Origin: Levilactobacillus koreensis JCM 16448
GTDB taxonomy: Bacteria; Bacillota; Bacilli; Lactobacillales; Lactobacillaceae
Reading direction: 5' to 3'
Length of the DNA stretch: 64,000 bases
NCBI RefSeq assembly: GCF_001435525.1
Contig: NZ_AZDP01000040.1
Coordinates: 1-64,000 of the forward strand
The notes under the pieces are model-generated. The model was given only the letters and a program-made list of their open reading frames with translations. It did no database searches and was not told the DNA's origin. The position numbers and the translations under genes were made by a program. Positions 35,971 to 45,790 of the stretch are shown here, piece by piece (position 1 is the first letter of the stretch; the number at the start of each line of letters is the position of its first letter).

Positions 35971-37521
35971 ATGGACTACATGATTGGGGTCGATATTGGG
36001 ACAACCAGTGTCAAGACCGTACTTTACGATACTGCGGGTAAGATGCAAGGCTATTCAAACAACCTGTATCCCCTCTATCAAGATGTGCCCGACATGGCTG
36101 AAGAAGATCCAGATGAGATCTTCTCCGCGATTATCGATGGGATGACCACGGTAATGCGCAAAGCAGATTTGAAGAACGGCACGTTACACGGCGTTTCTTT
36201 CTCTGCTGCCATGCACAGCTTGATCTTACTAGATGATGATCACAAGCCTTTGACTCGAGCAATCACTTGGGCCGACAACCGAGCCGTTAAGTACGCAGAT
36301 GAATTGCGTGAAAACGGCGTCGGCAAACAACTTTACGAAAAGACTGGGACGCCAATTCACCCAATGACGCCGTTGAGCAAATTGATCTGGTTACGCAACG
36401 AACAACCGGACCTGTTCAACCAAGCACGTTGGTTCGTTGGTATCAAGGAATATGTCATCTACAAGTTGTTTGGTGTCTTACAAGAAGACTACTCAATTGC
36501 CAACGCAACTGGGCTGTTCAACATCTTCAACATGGACTGGGATGACCAAGCCCTCAAAGTTGCTGGGATTACCCGTGACCAATTACCTAAGCTAGTTGAC
36601 ACCACTGACCAGATTACTGGAATGAAGGCCGACTATGCGGGTGTGATCGGCATGGACCCACAAACGCCATTTATCATGGGTGCCTCTGATGGTCCCCTGG
36701 CCAACTTGGGTGTCAACGCCATCGATCCTGGTGTCGTTGCCGTGACCATCGGAACTTCCGGTGCTGTGCGGGTCGTTACTGATAAGCCGAAGATTGATCC
36801 TAAGGGTCGGGTCTTCTGCTACTACCTGTCCAAAGATCACTGGGTCGTTGGTGGACCGGTCAACAACGGTGGGATCGTCTTCCGTTGGGTCCGCGACCAA
36901 CTCTTCGCCCCAGAAAAGCTGACGGCGGAACAAATGCAGATTGATTCCTACGACCTCTTAACTGAGATTGCAGCGAAGGTGCCTGCTGGTTCCGACGGTC
37001 TCATTTTCCACCCATTCTTGGGTGGCGAACGGGCCCCAATCTGGGACGCTAATGCTCGTGGTTCCTTCTTCGGCTTGACGCGGACCCACTCACGGGCCCA
37101 CATGGTTCGTGCCGCACTTGAAGGAATCGTCTACAACCTGTACACCGTGATGTTGGCCCTCGAAGAAGTCGTTGGCAAGCCATCTAGCATTCAAGCAACC
37201 GGTGGGTTCGCCCGCTCCGCGCTTTGGCGGCAGATGTTAGCCGACATCTTCGAACAAGACGTCACGATTCCAGAGAGTCCTGAAGGGACCGCTCTGGGGG
37301 CCGCAACGTTAGGCATGTACGCTTTAGGGATGATCGATGACTTGTCCGCCGTAAAGAACTTCATCGGTGTGGCTAACGTCCACCACCCTAATCCAGAGAC
37401 CTTCCCCGCATACCGGGCCTTGGTTCCTATCTACATTCGCCTGAGTCGGCAGTTACAATCTGAATACAAGAACATCGCTGAGTATCAGCGTAAGTACGTT
37501 CACAAATCAGAGAAGAAATAG
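35971..37521 (+). CDS. gntK: Gluconate kinase (FGGY family)
   Basis: ATP-dependent sugar kinase of 516 residues, expected to phosphorylate gluconate to 6-phosphogluconate for Gnd. The FGGY features are the N-terminal IGVDIGTTSVKTVLYD, a central GASDGPLANLGVNAIDPG with VTIGTSGAVR, and the C-terminal LEGIVYNLYTVM, ATGGFARSALWRQMLADI and SPEGTALGAATLGMYALG. The start ATG follows GAAAGGAAG. It is 49 bp after gnd and followed by an intrinsic terminator, with gntP beyond. Context rather than sequence fixes gluconate as the substrate. Confidence 0.92.
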   Translation: MDYMIGVDIGTTSVKTVLYDTAGKMQGYSNNLYPLYQDVPDMAEEDPDEIFSAIIDGMTTVMRKADLKNGTLHGVSFSAAMHSLILLDDDHKPLTRAITWADNRAVKYADELRENGVGKQLYEKTGTPIHPMTPLSKLIWLRNEQPDLFNQARWFVGIKEYVIYKLFGVLQEDYSIANATGLFNIFNMDWDDQALKVAGITRDQLPKLVDTTDQITGMKADYAGVIGMDPQTPFIMGASDGPLANLGVNAIDPGVVAVTIGTSGAVRVVTDKPKIDPKGRVFCYYLSKDHWVVGGPVNNGGIVFRWVRDQLFAPEKLTAEQMQIDSYDLLTEIAAKVPAGSDGLIFHPFLGGERAPIWDANARGSFFGLTRTHSRAHMVRAALEGIVYNLYTVMLALEEVVGKPSSIQATGGFARSALWRQMLADIFEQDVTIPESPEGTALGAATLGMYALGMIDDLSAVKNFIGVANVHHPNPETFPAYRALVPIYIRLSRQLQSEYKNIAEYQRKYVHKSEKK

Positions 37522-37632
37522 TTCTGTTGATTTAGTATTTTCAGAAAACTAACCCAACAAATTTATGGGTTTTGAAACTAAATTGTATACAAAACTTTAA
37601 GAATCAAGTACAATGTGTTTAATCATATTGAG

Positions 37633-37659
37633 AAGCCAGTGTTTTCACACTGGCTTTTC
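37633..37659 (+). terminator. Terminator between gntK and gntP
   Basis: AAGCCAGTGT and ACACTGGCTT pair around TTTC, followed by TTCA. Expression of the second gntP may depend on read-through or its own promoter. Confidence 0.75.
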
Positions 37660-37690
37660 AAAATTTATTCAATGAAAGGGCTTACTTATA

Positions 37691-39049
37691 ATGGAGCTTA
37701 TAGCACTTTTAATTGGGGTCATCTTCTTATTGGTCCTCATCATCAAATTTAAGATCAATACCTTCGTTTCCCTGATTCTTACCTCCGTTCTGACAGCCAT
37801 GCTGTTAGGGATGGACCTTACCAAAATTGCCACGACGATTGAGGCTGGGATTGGGAGCCAACTTGGCGAACTATCCTTAGTCTTTGGATTTGGTGCCATG
37901 CTGGGTCGGTTAGTTGCCGATGCCGGTGGGGCCTACGTGATTGCTACGACACTGATCGATAAATTCGGGAAACAACGTCTGCAATTAGCCATTATGTTAG
38001 CGTCATTTATTCTTGGGATTGCCCTGTTCTTCGAAGTTGGGATGGTTCTGTTGATCCCTATCGTCTTCGCCATTGCCGTTGAAGCCGAAGTGCCAATTCT
38101 CTATTTGGGAATTTCCATGGCGGCCGCTTTGTCCGTTACCCACGGTTTCTTACCACCGCACCCCGCACCAGTTGCCATTGCGCAAGTCTTGGGTGCCAAC
38201 GATGGTAAGGTTCTCCTGTTCGGTTTAGTCGTTGCGATTCCTGCAGCGGTTGTTGCCGGACCAATGTTCACCAAGCTCGCTCAAAGATTTGCACCAGAAG
38301 CCTTTGAACGTAAAGGTAACTTATCTTCATTGGGTGAAGTTAAGACCTTCAAGCCTTCCGAAGCACCTAGCTTTGGCCTGTCCGTTCTGACTTCCCTCTT
38401 CCCAGTTATCCTGATGGCCATCACGACCATCTACAAGATGACGGTCGACGGTGGCGCAACGCCTACCAAGAACGCGTCGCTGTTGGACCAAATCGTTGGT
38501 CTAATCGGTGACCCAGCCATCGCGATGTTGATCTCACTGCTCGTTGCCATGTTCACCATGGGTTGGGGTCGTAACCGTAAGACCGCAGACATCATGGCAA
38601 CCTTGGAAAACGCCGTGAAGTCAATCGCTATGCTACTGTTAGTTATCGGTGGTGGTGGGGCCTTCAAACAAGTCCTCATCGACGGTGGTGTTGGTAAAGA
38701 AGTTGCTAAACTCTTTATCGATTCCAACATGTCCCCACTGATCTTAGGTTGGTTAGTCGCTGTGGTTCTCCGGGTTGCTTTGGGTTCCGCAACCGTTTCT
38801 GCATTGACTGCCGCCGGAATCGTGGCCCCATTGATGGCCCAATCCGGTGTTGACCCCGCCCTGATGGTTCTCGCCATTGGTGCTGGTTCCTTAGCCGCAT
38901 CTCACGTGAACGATGCTGGGTTCTGGATGTTCAGAGAATACTTTGATTTAACCGTTAAGCAAACCTTGAGTATTTGGACGGTTCTGGAAACCGTGATTTC
39001 CATCGTCGGGATTCTGATCGTACTGCTTTTGAACATGGCATTCCATTAA
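37691..39049 (+). CDS. gntP: GntP family gluconate permease (second copy)
   Basis: Integral membrane gluconate:H+ symporter of 452 residues, paralogous to the copy at 27020-28375. The same blocks appear: LGISMAAALSVTHGFLPPHP, VLRVALGSATVSALTAAGIV and ASHVNDAGFWMFREYFDL. The ATG follows AATGAAAGGGCTT. It is downstream of gnd-gntK after a hairpin. An imperfect palindrome TTGTATACAA about 110 bp upstream may be an operator. Two gluconate permeases with similar sequence suggest different affinities or control. Confidence 0.9.
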   Translation: MELIALLIGVIFLLVLIIKFKINTFVSLILTSVLTAMLLGMDLTKIATTIEAGIGSQLGELSLVFGFGAMLGRLVADAGGAYVIATTLIDKFGKQRLQLAIMLASFILGIALFFEVGMVLLIPIVFAIAVEAEVPILYLGISMAAALSVTHGFLPPHPAPVAIAQVLGANDGKVLLFGLVVAIPAAVVAGPMFTKLAQRFAPEAFERKGNLSSLGEVKTFKPSEAPSFGLSVLTSLFPVILMAITTIYKMTVDGGATPTKNASLLDQIVGLIGDPAIAMLISLLVAMFTMGWGRNRKTADIMATLENAVKSIAMLLLVIGGGGAFKQVLIDGGVGKEVAKLFIDSNMSPLILGWLVAVVLRVALGSATVSALTAAGIVAPLMAQSGVDPALMVLAIGAGSLAASHVNDAGFWMFREYFDLTVKQTLSIWTVLETVISIVGILIVLLLNMAFH

Positions 39050-39082
39050 ATTCTAATTTCTGACAAGTCAATTCGAGTTTAT

Positions 39083-39115
39083 GAGGGTTGGGACAAAGGT
39101 CCTGACCCTTTTTTT
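39083..39115 (+). terminator. Terminator of gntP
   Basis: AGGGTTGGGAC pairs with GTCCTGACCCT (two wobbles), followed by seven T residues. Confidence 0.85.
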
Positions 39116-39116
39116 G

Positions 39117-39222
39117 TGGCGGCGGTGGAAATGTCCGTCTGCGGCTGCTAGGGATTGAGCCAGCCGAGTCGGAGGACCGTTTCTCAGTCTGGAGCTTTCC
39201 CACAACAGGTGGCCAATTTTAG
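39117..39222 (-). repeat. Dispersed intergenic repeat, partial copy F
   Basis: Read on the minus strand it contains GCTCCAGACTGAGAAACGG, TCCTCCGACTCGGCTGGCT and ATCCCTAGCAGCCGCAGACG. These match blocks of copies C, D and E, but the order is rearranged, suggesting an old or recombined copy. Confidence 0.55.
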
Positions 39223-39348
39223 TCAATCTCGTACTAAAGCAACTACTGAATTTTCTTAGTGAATTTTCACAAAGTCCTCCGCAAGCCGTTTAAAATCCGT
39301 GCTATAATGGTTAAATCAGTCATTCGAGAGTAAGAGAGGAGTTTTACT

Positions 39349-40665
39349 TTGGCAAAGGAGTTACGCCGTGAAATCGGCACGTTTACCGCCCTGGCGACCG
39401 TCATGGGGACCGTTATCGGTGGCGGGGTATTCTTTAAAACAGCTAGTGTGGTGGCTGCCAACCACTCCGCTAACATGACCCTCGCCGCCTGGATCTTGGG
39501 GGGCCTCCTAACCATCTGTGCTGGATTAACCAGTGCGGAGCTGGCAGCGGCCATTCCGCGGACCGGTGGCGCCATGCGGTACCTCGAGTACGCCTACGGA
39601 AAACCGGTGGGCTTCTTAATGGGTTGGGCACAAATGTTGGTCTACTACCCCGCGAACATTGCCGCACTATCCATTATCTTTGGCGTGCAGTTTGTCGCCC
39701 TCTTCCATTTGGCAGCTGCTTGGCAATTGCCAGTCGCCATTCTATGTGGCTTCAGCATTACCGGCCTCAACTTTCTGGGCGCCAAAGTCGGTGGGACGGT
39801 CCAGTCCATCGCTCTAATTTTTAAATTAATCCCTATCGTCATCATCGTCATCTTTGGGCTCTTTGCCCCGGCGCACACCACGATTCAGCTCTGGCCGATT
39901 ACTACTGGCGACCACATCGGCTGGGGCAGCGCCTTTTCTTCCAGTCTGTTAGCCACGATGTTCGCGTACGACGGTTGGATCAGCATTGGCAACATTGCTG
40001 GTGAAATGAAGCATCCGGAACGCGACCTACCACGGGCTATCGTCTTAGGACTGGCCCTGATCACCGTGGTCTACACGCTGATCAATCTGGTCTTCCTGAA
40101 GACCTTGCCAATCGATCTGATTGCCGGGAACCAAAATGCCGCAGCCGATGCTTCTATGAAATTGTTCGGTCAGTTTGGGGGTAAGCTGGTCACCATCGGC
40201 ATCCTCATCTCCGTTTACGGTGCCATCAACGGGTACACATTGACTGGGATGCGCGTGCCGTTCGCCATGGCGGAGGAAGACAGCTTGCCATTCTCAAAAT
40301 ATTTCCGGCGGCTTTCTTCGCGGACCTACGTCCCCTATTTTGCAGGAAGCGTTCAGTTTGGCATCGCCCTGATCATGATGTTCATGGGGAATTTCGACGT
40401 TCTGACCGATATGCTAGTCTTTGTCATGTGGGTCTTCAACTGCCTCATCTTCCTAGCCGTGTTCAAATTGCGACGTAAGGAACCTGAGCTCAACCGGCCA
40501 TACCAGGTCCCGTGGTATCCCGTGATTCCGCTAATTGCGCTGGTTGGTGGGATCTTTATCATCGTGACGACCTTGGTGACCGAAACGGGTCTGGCCGTAA
40601 CTGGCCTCGCCCTCACCGCAATTGGTCTGCCGATTTACTTCTGGCACCAGAAACGCGCAAACTAA
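39349..40665 (+). CDS. APC family amino acid permease (SteT/LAT-like)
   Basis: Twelve-helix amino acid transporter of 438 residues. The first helix GTFTALATVMGTVIGGGVFF holds the substrate-binding GxG break. Additional family features are GLTSAELAAAIPRTGGAMRYLEYAYG, FAYDGWISIGNIAGEMKHPERDLPRAI and INGYTLTGMRVPFAMAEED. This is typical of the L-type (LAT) subgroup, which includes the serine/threonine exchanger SteT of Bacillus. The start is TTG at 39349, seven bases after AGAGGAG. TATAAT lies at 39303. The substrate is not determined. Confidence 0.87.
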   Translation: MAKELRREIGTFTALATVMGTVIGGGVFFKTASVVAANHSANMTLAAWILGGLLTICAGLTSAELAAAIPRTGGAMRYLEYAYGKPVGFLMGWAQMLVYYPANIAALSIIFGVQFVALFHLAAAWQLPVAILCGFSITGLNFLGAKVGGTVQSIALIFKLIPIVIIVIFGLFAPAHTTIQLWPITTGDHIGWGSAFSSSLLATMFAYDGWISIGNIAGEMKHPERDLPRAIVLGLALITVVYTLINLVFLKTLPIDLIAGNQNAAADASMKLFGQFGGKLVTIGILISVYGAINGYTLTGMRVPFAMAEEDSLPFSKYFRRLSSRTYVPYFAGSVQFGIALIMMFMGNFDVLTDMLVFVMWVFNCLIFLAVFKLRRKEPELNRPYQVPWYPVIPLIALVGGIFIIVTTLVTETGLAVTGLALTAIGLPIYFWHQKRAN

Positions 40666-40670
40666 AAACA

Positions 40671-40714
40671 AAATCACCATTCACTGGCAACTGTCAGCGA
40701 ATGGTGATTTTTTT
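40671..40714. terminator. Convergent terminator, permease and gshA
   Basis: AAAATCACCATTC pairs with GAATGGTGATTTT, with A/T runs on both sides. Confidence 0.9.
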
Positions 40715-40719
40715 AATTG

Positions 40720-42237
40720 TTAATAATGTAAGGGAGCCGGTAATGGCGGCAAATCTGGGAACAACAATCGTAACCGTTTATCTGGATCAGCGACTTTGGT
40801 ATCCCGGTCCTGCAAGACCTGTGTGACGCCATCAAAGGTGAACATCAACAGGTCCTCGCCGTCTTCATCGCGGACTTGAAAGAAGCGAATCCCATCTTGC
40901 ATGGCGACCAGGACAAACCGCTGAGCGTGCTCACTCAACTGTTTGAGCCGGGGCAACAATTGATCAGTCCCCAGTCGTTCCTGATACCAGCGACGGGCAA
41001 CGGCTTGACCATACGTCATCAGACTATCTTGCTCAACGTGTTCCATCAGCTTCGCAGCCGGCGTCAGTTCGGGATGCATCAAGACTTCTTCTAAGTCATC
41101 AATGACGCTCCACTGTTCTGTATGCGCCTGTAGCTGATCAGCCATCGCTCGCATTTCCTTAAAAACCCGCTCACCGGCTGCTTGGTACTGCGTCGGGGCT
41201 AATGGATTCTCCAAGGCGACGGCCTGGTTTTGATCACGGGCGGCGTCCAAGGCACCATTTAAATCGTCGGGAAGATCACGCGTCAATAGATAGATCATAA
41301 AGATCTTCAAGAAGTACAGGGCGTGCCGACTGACCCCGTTGGCGGTAAATGGCGTGTTGTCAAAGTCACGCAGTTCGAGGTATTGAATCCCGCCGGTCAA
41401 GAAGTCACGGGCATTGCCCTGCCCCTTGAGCCGCACTGGCCCATAAAATTCATGGGCGGAGAAGTAGGTCCCATCGTCGATCAAGCGCTGGAGCTGGGTG
41501 AGATGAGCTGGCAGCGAGGCATACGTGACCTGCTCCTGTGGAAAGTTCACAAAACCATAACGACTGTTGCGAATGCTCCGTACTGGGCGTTTCAACGCAT
41601 CTGGAGTCGTCTCAAAGAACCCTTTTTCGGCAATCGGACTGGCCCCAAAAAGGTAGGTCAACAGCCACTGATAGCGCACAAAGTTCTGGGTGATTCGGAA
41701 GTACAGGGCGTTTTTGAACCCGACTAATGAATCAAACTCTTTGGTATAGTGACTGTAAAGCCGATGAATGACGGGATCGGGCAGACTGTAATTGACGTGA
41801 ACACCGGTCATACAGCCGTGTTGAATCCCATACTTTTTCAGAAGATATTCTCGATACGGCCGGATTGCGGGCCGATCAAAATGCCCCGCTACAAATTTCA
41901 AATCGTCAGCATCCATCACCGGTGGCATACTCAACGGCCAAATTCGGTCATCCCCTTCAAGCGACCGGTAGACGACCGTTTGTAAGGTGTCTAGCTGATC
42001 CAGCGTCCCCCCAATATTCGGATTGGGGTCGGTGATGACCTCTAACTGTGTTTCCGTAAAGTCCGTTTGAAGATATGGATGAAAGGTCCGTGACCCCAAC
42101 TTACTTGGATGGGGTTGGCGACTTAACCGACCATGCTGGTCAATTCGCTGTTCTTCAATTTCAAGCCCCACGAGACTGTGATAAAGTTGTTCTGATAAAT
42201 TCTCTTCGCGAATAACCGCTAATAAATTGTCTAGCAT
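40720..42237 (-). CDS. gshA: Glutamate-cysteine ligase
   Basis: Enzyme forming gamma-glutamylcysteine from Glu and Cys with ATP, 505 residues. The N-terminal GLEIEEQRID block, with FTETQLEVITDP and MTGVHVNYSL, matches the Firmicute type of GshA/GshAB. RLKGQGNARDFLTGGIQYLELRDFDNTPF is the ATP and substrate segment. The length covers only the ligase domain; the C-terminal ATP-grasp glutathione synthetase domain of bifunctional GshAB is missing, so the product may be gamma-glutamylcysteine unless a synthetase is encoded elsewhere. The ATG follows AGGGGATG. Monocistronic. Confidence 0.87.
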   Translation of the reverse strand: MLDNLLAVIREENLSEQLYHSLVGLEIEEQRIDQHGRLSRQPHPSKLGSRTFHPYLQTDFTETQLEVITDPNPNIGGTLDQLDTLQTVVYRSLEGDDRIWPLSMPPVMDADDLKFVAGHFDRPAIRPYREYLLKKYGIQHGCMTGVHVNYSLPDPVIHRLYSHYTKEFDSLVGFKNALYFRITQNFVRYQWLLTYLFGASPIAEKGFFETTPDALKRPVRSIRNSRYGFVNFPQEQVTYASLPAHLTQLQRLIDDGTYFSAHEFYGPVRLKGQGNARDFLTGGIQYLELRDFDNTPFTANGVSRHALYFLKIFMIYLLTRDLPDDLNGALDAARDQNQAVALENPLAPTQYQAAGERVFKEMRAMADQLQAHTEQWSVIDDLEEVLMHPELTPAAKLMEHVEQDSLMTYGQAVARRWYQERLGTDQLLPRLKQLSEHAQRFVLVAMQDGIRFFQVRDEDGEDLLMFTFDGVTQVLQDRDTKVADPDKRLRLLFPDLPPLPAPLHY

Positions 42238-42503
42238 GGCGGCAACATCCCCTGACCTTCAATATGTTTGACTTAACCTAAAGTGTAAACAAAAAGGGGC
42301 GTGCTGTCACTGATATTGTTCGAATTTTTACAAAAAAAGTCAATTCTGACAAATTGGCGGCCACCGCGCTATTTTAAAATTACAACGACTACCTCGCTGT
42401 ACCAATATGAGATAGTAGAAATAGCCCGTTTGGCAACCTACCATCAACAACGTAAGGCAGTTTGCAGGACTAACTCTTCTGACTTACAAAAAATCGGTCT
42501 CCC

Positions 42504-42548
42504 AAAAAAACAACTCCCCCCGAGCCACGAAGGCCCGGGGGGAGTTGC
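42504..42548 (-). terminator. Terminator of the deo/pdp operon
   Basis: On the minus strand CAACTCCCCCCGGGCC pairs with the GGCTCGGGGGGAGTTG arm (one wobble) and is followed by seven T residues. Confidence 0.9.
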
Positions 42549-42581
42549 TGCAGAACAGCTCAGTTAGTGTCTAATTACTGT

Positions 42582-43880
42582 CTAACGAACCGTTTCGTGA
42601 ATCAGCGTAAATGGTTCTGCTGAGTCACTGATTTCGATGTTATCATATAACCGCTTCTTGATGTCTTCAACGTCTTCACGGTTACTGTAGATGGTCAGCA
42701 AGGTGTCGCCTTCCTTGACGGCGTCGCCAACCTTCTTGTTCATCATGATACCAACTGCATAGTCGAGCTTGTCGTCAGCCTTTTGCCGGCCACCGCCCAG
42801 CAACATGCTGGCGATACCCATTTCATCGGCTTCGACCTTGCTTACGACCCCACTAGCCTTAGCTGGCAATGGAATCTTGTACTTGGCTTGTGGCATGATT
42901 TCTGGGTGGTCGATCACACTACGGTCGCCGCCTTGTGCTTCAACCATGTCGCCGAACTTCTTCAATGCGGAGCCATCTTCAATGGTCTTTTCACACATTG
43001 CTCGGGCTTCATCCAAGGTCTTGGCCTTACCGGACATCACAACCATGTGTGCGCCTAACGTTAAGACTAAGTCGGTGATGTCGGCAGGAGCTTCACCCTT
43101 CAACAGGTCAATGGATTCTTTGATTTCCAAAGCGTTTCCAATGGCGTTCCCCAGTGGTTGGTTCATGTCGGAAATGATGGCCATGCAGTCCATGCCAACA
43201 CCTTTCCCGATACCAACTAAGGCCTTTGCCAATTCACGGGAGTCGTCCAAGGTCTTCATGAAGGCCCCGGCACCGGTCTTAACGTCGATTACTAAGGCAT
43301 CGGTCCCGGAAGCAATCTTCTTACTCATGATTGAGCTGGCAATCAGTGGAATCGAGTCCACGGTGTCGGTCACGTCACGTAAGGCATAAATCTTCTTGTC
43401 GGCAGGAGCAATGTTTCCAGTAGCCCCCACGATAGCCAAGCCTTGGTCCTTGACTTGTTTGATAAAGTCGTCTTCGCTAATTTCGACTTGGTAACCTGGA
43501 ATCGCTTCCAATTTATCCAACGTCCCACCAGTATGGCCTAACCCTCGGCCGGAGATCATCGGTACTGGAATACCCAATGCAGCGACGATTGGGGCTAGCG
43601 GAATACTCGTCTTGTCCCCAACACCACCGGTTGAGTGCTTGTCGACCTTCATCCCAGGAATGCTGGAGAGGTCCAAGTGGTCCCCAGACTTCATCATTGC
43701 CATGGTAAGCTCTGAACGTTCAGCATCCGTCATGTCCTTAAAGTAAGTTGCCATCAGGAATGCACTGGTTTGGTAGTCAGGAATCTCACCGGAAACGACC
43801 CCATCAACAAACGTTTGGATCTCTTCCTTAGTTAATTCGCCACCGTTACGTTTCTTATCAATAATATCAACCATTCTCAT
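42582..43880 (-). CDS. pdp: Pyrimidine-nucleoside phosphorylase
   Basis: Phosphorolyses thymidine, deoxyuridine and uridine to base and (deoxy)ribose-1-phosphate, 432 residues (normal). The signature [18 protein letters not shown] is at about 113-130, and [16 protein letters not shown] near residue 80 binds phosphate. The C-terminal domain starts around 340. The ATG at 43880 follows ATGGAGTGG. It is last in the deoC-deoB-deoD-regulator-pdp group on the minus strand, 41 bp after the regulator, and ends at a strong terminator. Together these genes recover deoxyribose from nucleosides as acetaldehyde and glyceraldehyde-3-phosphate. Confidence 0.93.
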   Translation of the reverse strand: MRMVDIIDKKRNGGELTKEEIQTFVDGVVSGEIPDYQTSAFLMATYFKDMTDAERSELTMAMMKSGDHLDLSSIPGMKVDKHSTGGVGDKTSIPLAPIVAALGIPVPMISGRGLGHTGGTLDKLEAIPGYQVEISEDDFIKQVKDQGLAIVGATGNIAPADKKIYALRDVTDTVDSIPLIASSIMSKKIASGTDALVIDVKTGAGAFMKTLDDSRELAKALVGIGKGVGMDCMAIISDMNQPLGNAIGNALEIKESIDLLKGEAPADITDLVLTLGAHMVVMSGKAKTLDEARAMCEKTIEDGSALKKFGDMVEAQGGDRSVIDHPEIMPQAKYKIPLPAKASGVVSKVEADEMGIASMLLGGGRQKADDKLDYAVGIMMNKKVGDAVKEGDTLLTIYSNREDVEDIKKRLYDNIEISDSAEPFTLIHETVR

Positions 43881-43921
43881 AATTAAGCCACTCCATTTCT
43901 AAGTCAGTTGCACCACCGGTT

Positions 43922-44878
43922 CTAGGCCGACGGTGTGAGCTTCAGTAGTTGTGTTGCTGCATGTTGATCGATGATGAGGCAGTTCGGGTAGCCGCCGAGC
44001 AAGGCCGCCTTGATTGCGGGGACCTTGGCATCACCGGCTGCGACTAAAATTGAATGTTCCTTTTCACGTAAACTATCGAGGTTAATGCCAATTGTCCGTT
44101 GGTTCAACTGCTGATCGACGATTTCACCATTTTCGTCTATGTAGCGGGAGAAGATATCTCCCACGGCATGATCCTGTAAGAACTTCTTTTCCTGTTCCTG
44201 CAGGTAGCCTAGCTGAAAAACCAACGCGGTATTGCGCACGGTACCAACCGAATAAATCGCGATATTGGCCCGTTCACCCAATTTCAGGAGGTACTGGATA
44301 TGCCGTTCAGCCTCCACCAATTCCTTAGTTTGTTGGTGGTCAAAGATGACCGGCAATGGCAAGTACTGGGGCACCGCGTGGAAGGCATTGGCAAAGGCGT
44401 CGATGCTTTCGTACGCGTACGTGTGCTCCGTAGAATAACTCACACTCCCTTTAAGTTGAATCACCTCGACGCCCGTTAACGTGTCGGGTTGTAGATTGGA
44501 CCCAATGGCGTAAATGGTCTTGCCCCAGCCGATCCCGATGACATCGTGTTCGGTCACAATGTCTTCCAGATAGCGAGCGGCGTATTGACCGACCGCGTTG
44601 AGCAGCTCACCGGCTGTCGTTAACTGCGTCGGGACCACGTGCACCTCAATGTGATACGCCCGTTTCAGCGCTTGTTCCAGTGTCTGAACGTCTTGAACTG
44701 GATCGACGATTTGAATTCGAACCAGGCCCTGTTCTCTGGCAAACTGGAGTAATCGCGAAACAGTTGGTCGTGAAATTCCTAATTTCTGGGCAATCTGGCT
44801 TTGACTCTGGTCGCCCTGATAGTACATCTTAGCGACGGTCAGTCCTTGTGCCAACCGTTGTTCCGTCGTCTCTGCCAC
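43922..44878 (-). CDS. SorC family transcriptional regulator (DeoR-like)
   Basis: A 318-residue regulator. The helix-turn-helix is near residues 10-55 (GLTVAKMYYQGDQSQSQIAQKLGISRPTVSRLLQFA, broken here) and a SorC sugar-phosphate-binding domain fills the rest (IGIGWGKTIYAIGSNL and AGDAKVPAIKAALLGGYPNCLIID). Bacillus DeoR, the deoxyribose-5-phosphate-responsive repressor of deo genes, belongs to this family. GTG at 44878 follows AGAGGGGGC; upstream in-frame codons lack a ribosome site. A palindrome CTACACAATCTGTAG lies about 90 bp upstream. It probably represses deoC-pdp and itself. Confidence 0.85.
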   Translation of the reverse strand: MAETTEQRLAQGLTVAKMYYQGDQSQSQIAQKLGISRPTVSRLLQFAREQGLVRIQIVDPVQDVQTLEQALKRAYHIEVHVVPTQLTTAGELLNAVGQYAARYLEDIVTEHDVIGIGWGKTIYAIGSNLQPDTLTGVEVIQLKGSVSYSTEHTYAYESIDAFANAFHAVPQYLPLPVIFDHQQTKELVEAERHIQYLLKLGERANIAIYSVGTVRNTALVFQLGYLQEQEKKFLQDHAVGDIFSRYIDENGEIVDQQLNQRTIGINLDSLREKEHSILVAAGDAKVPAIKAALLGGYPNCLIIDQHAATQLLKLTPSA

Positions 44879-44961
44879 GTCCTTGCCCCCTCTAATTAAA
44901 ATTGATAAACCTGTCGCCTTACCGGTCCGACTGTAAGTCCACGACATTTTAGACGATCACT

Positions 44962-44976
44962 CTACACAATCTGTAG
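44962..44976 (-). promoter_or_regulatory. Putative operator upstream of the SorC regulator
   Basis: CTACACAATCTGTAG is an inverted repeat with a 5-base centre. It shares the half-site CTACACAA with the site upstream of deoC at 47794-47811. Confidence 0.45.
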
Positions 44977-45051
44977 AAGAAACTCGCCACAAGTATTATT
45001 AATAACCAAAACGACGAGTGCAGCCATAATTGTCCGCACCCGCCAGGTTAG

Positions 45052-45759
45052 TTATGCTTTAACGGCTGTGTCTAAGGCAACCTTGATCATATCGTTAAAT
45101 GACTTTTCCCGTTCTTCAGGAGTGGTAGATTCACCAGTAATCAAATGGTTACTAATGGTCAACACGGACAGTGCCCGAACGTGGTACTTCGCTGCTAACA
45201 TGAAGAGGGCTGCGGATTCCATTTCGGTAGCGATAACGCCGTAATCGATCAGCTTTTGCCGATCCATTTCGTCATTGTAGAACCGATCTTCGGCTAAGAT
45301 ATTCCCAACCTGTACCGGAATCTTCAGGTCCTGGGCAACGTGGTAAGCGGTATCCAGCAGGCCAAAGTCACTGATTGGTGCGTAGTAGATACCGCCGCCA
45401 AACGTGTTGTGAATGATGGAAGAATCCGTCGTGGCTGCTTGGGCCAAGACCACGTCGCGAACGTGGACGTCTGGGCTCATCCCACCAGAAGTGCCGACCC
45501 GGAATAAGGTTTTTACGCCGTAGTCATTGATCAGCTCGTTGGTGTAGATGGAGATTGAAGGAATCCCCATCCCGGTCCCCTGAATGGAGATCCGTTTGCC
45601 CTTGTAAGTCCCGGTATAGCCGAAGCAATTCCGAACCTTGTTGTAGCAAACGGGATTTTCTAGGAAGGTTTCCGCAATGTATTTCGCCCGTAATGGGTCC
45701 CCTGGCATCAAAACAGTATCAGCAATGTCGCCCATTTTCGCTTCGATATGGTTACTCAT
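45052..45759 (-). CDS. deoD: Purine-nucleoside phosphorylase
   Basis: Hexameric DeoD-type enzyme releasing purine bases from (deoxy)ribonucleosides with phosphate, 235 residues (normal). Signatures: [13 protein letters not shown] (residues about 18-30, phosphate Arg), [22 protein letters not shown], and [16 protein letters not shown] with the conserved Glu pair. The ATG follows TAGGAGGAACTAATC. Downstream of deoB by 31 bp; it feeds deoxyribose-1-phosphate to DeoB. Confidence 0.96.
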   Translation of the reverse strand: MSNHIEAKMGDIADTVLMPGDPLRAKYIAETFLENPVCYNKVRNCFGYTGTYKGKRISIQGTGMGIPSISIYTNELINDYGVKTLFRVGTSGGMSPDVHVRDVVLAQAATTDSSIIHNTFGGGIYYAPISDFGLLDTAYHVAQDLKIPVQVGNILAEDRFYNDEMDRQKLIDYGVIATEMESAALFMLAAKYHVRALSVLTISNHLITGESTTPEEREKSFNDMIKVALDTAVKA

Positions 45760-45790
45760 GATTAGTTCCTCCTAAAATGGTTGTGGTTAA

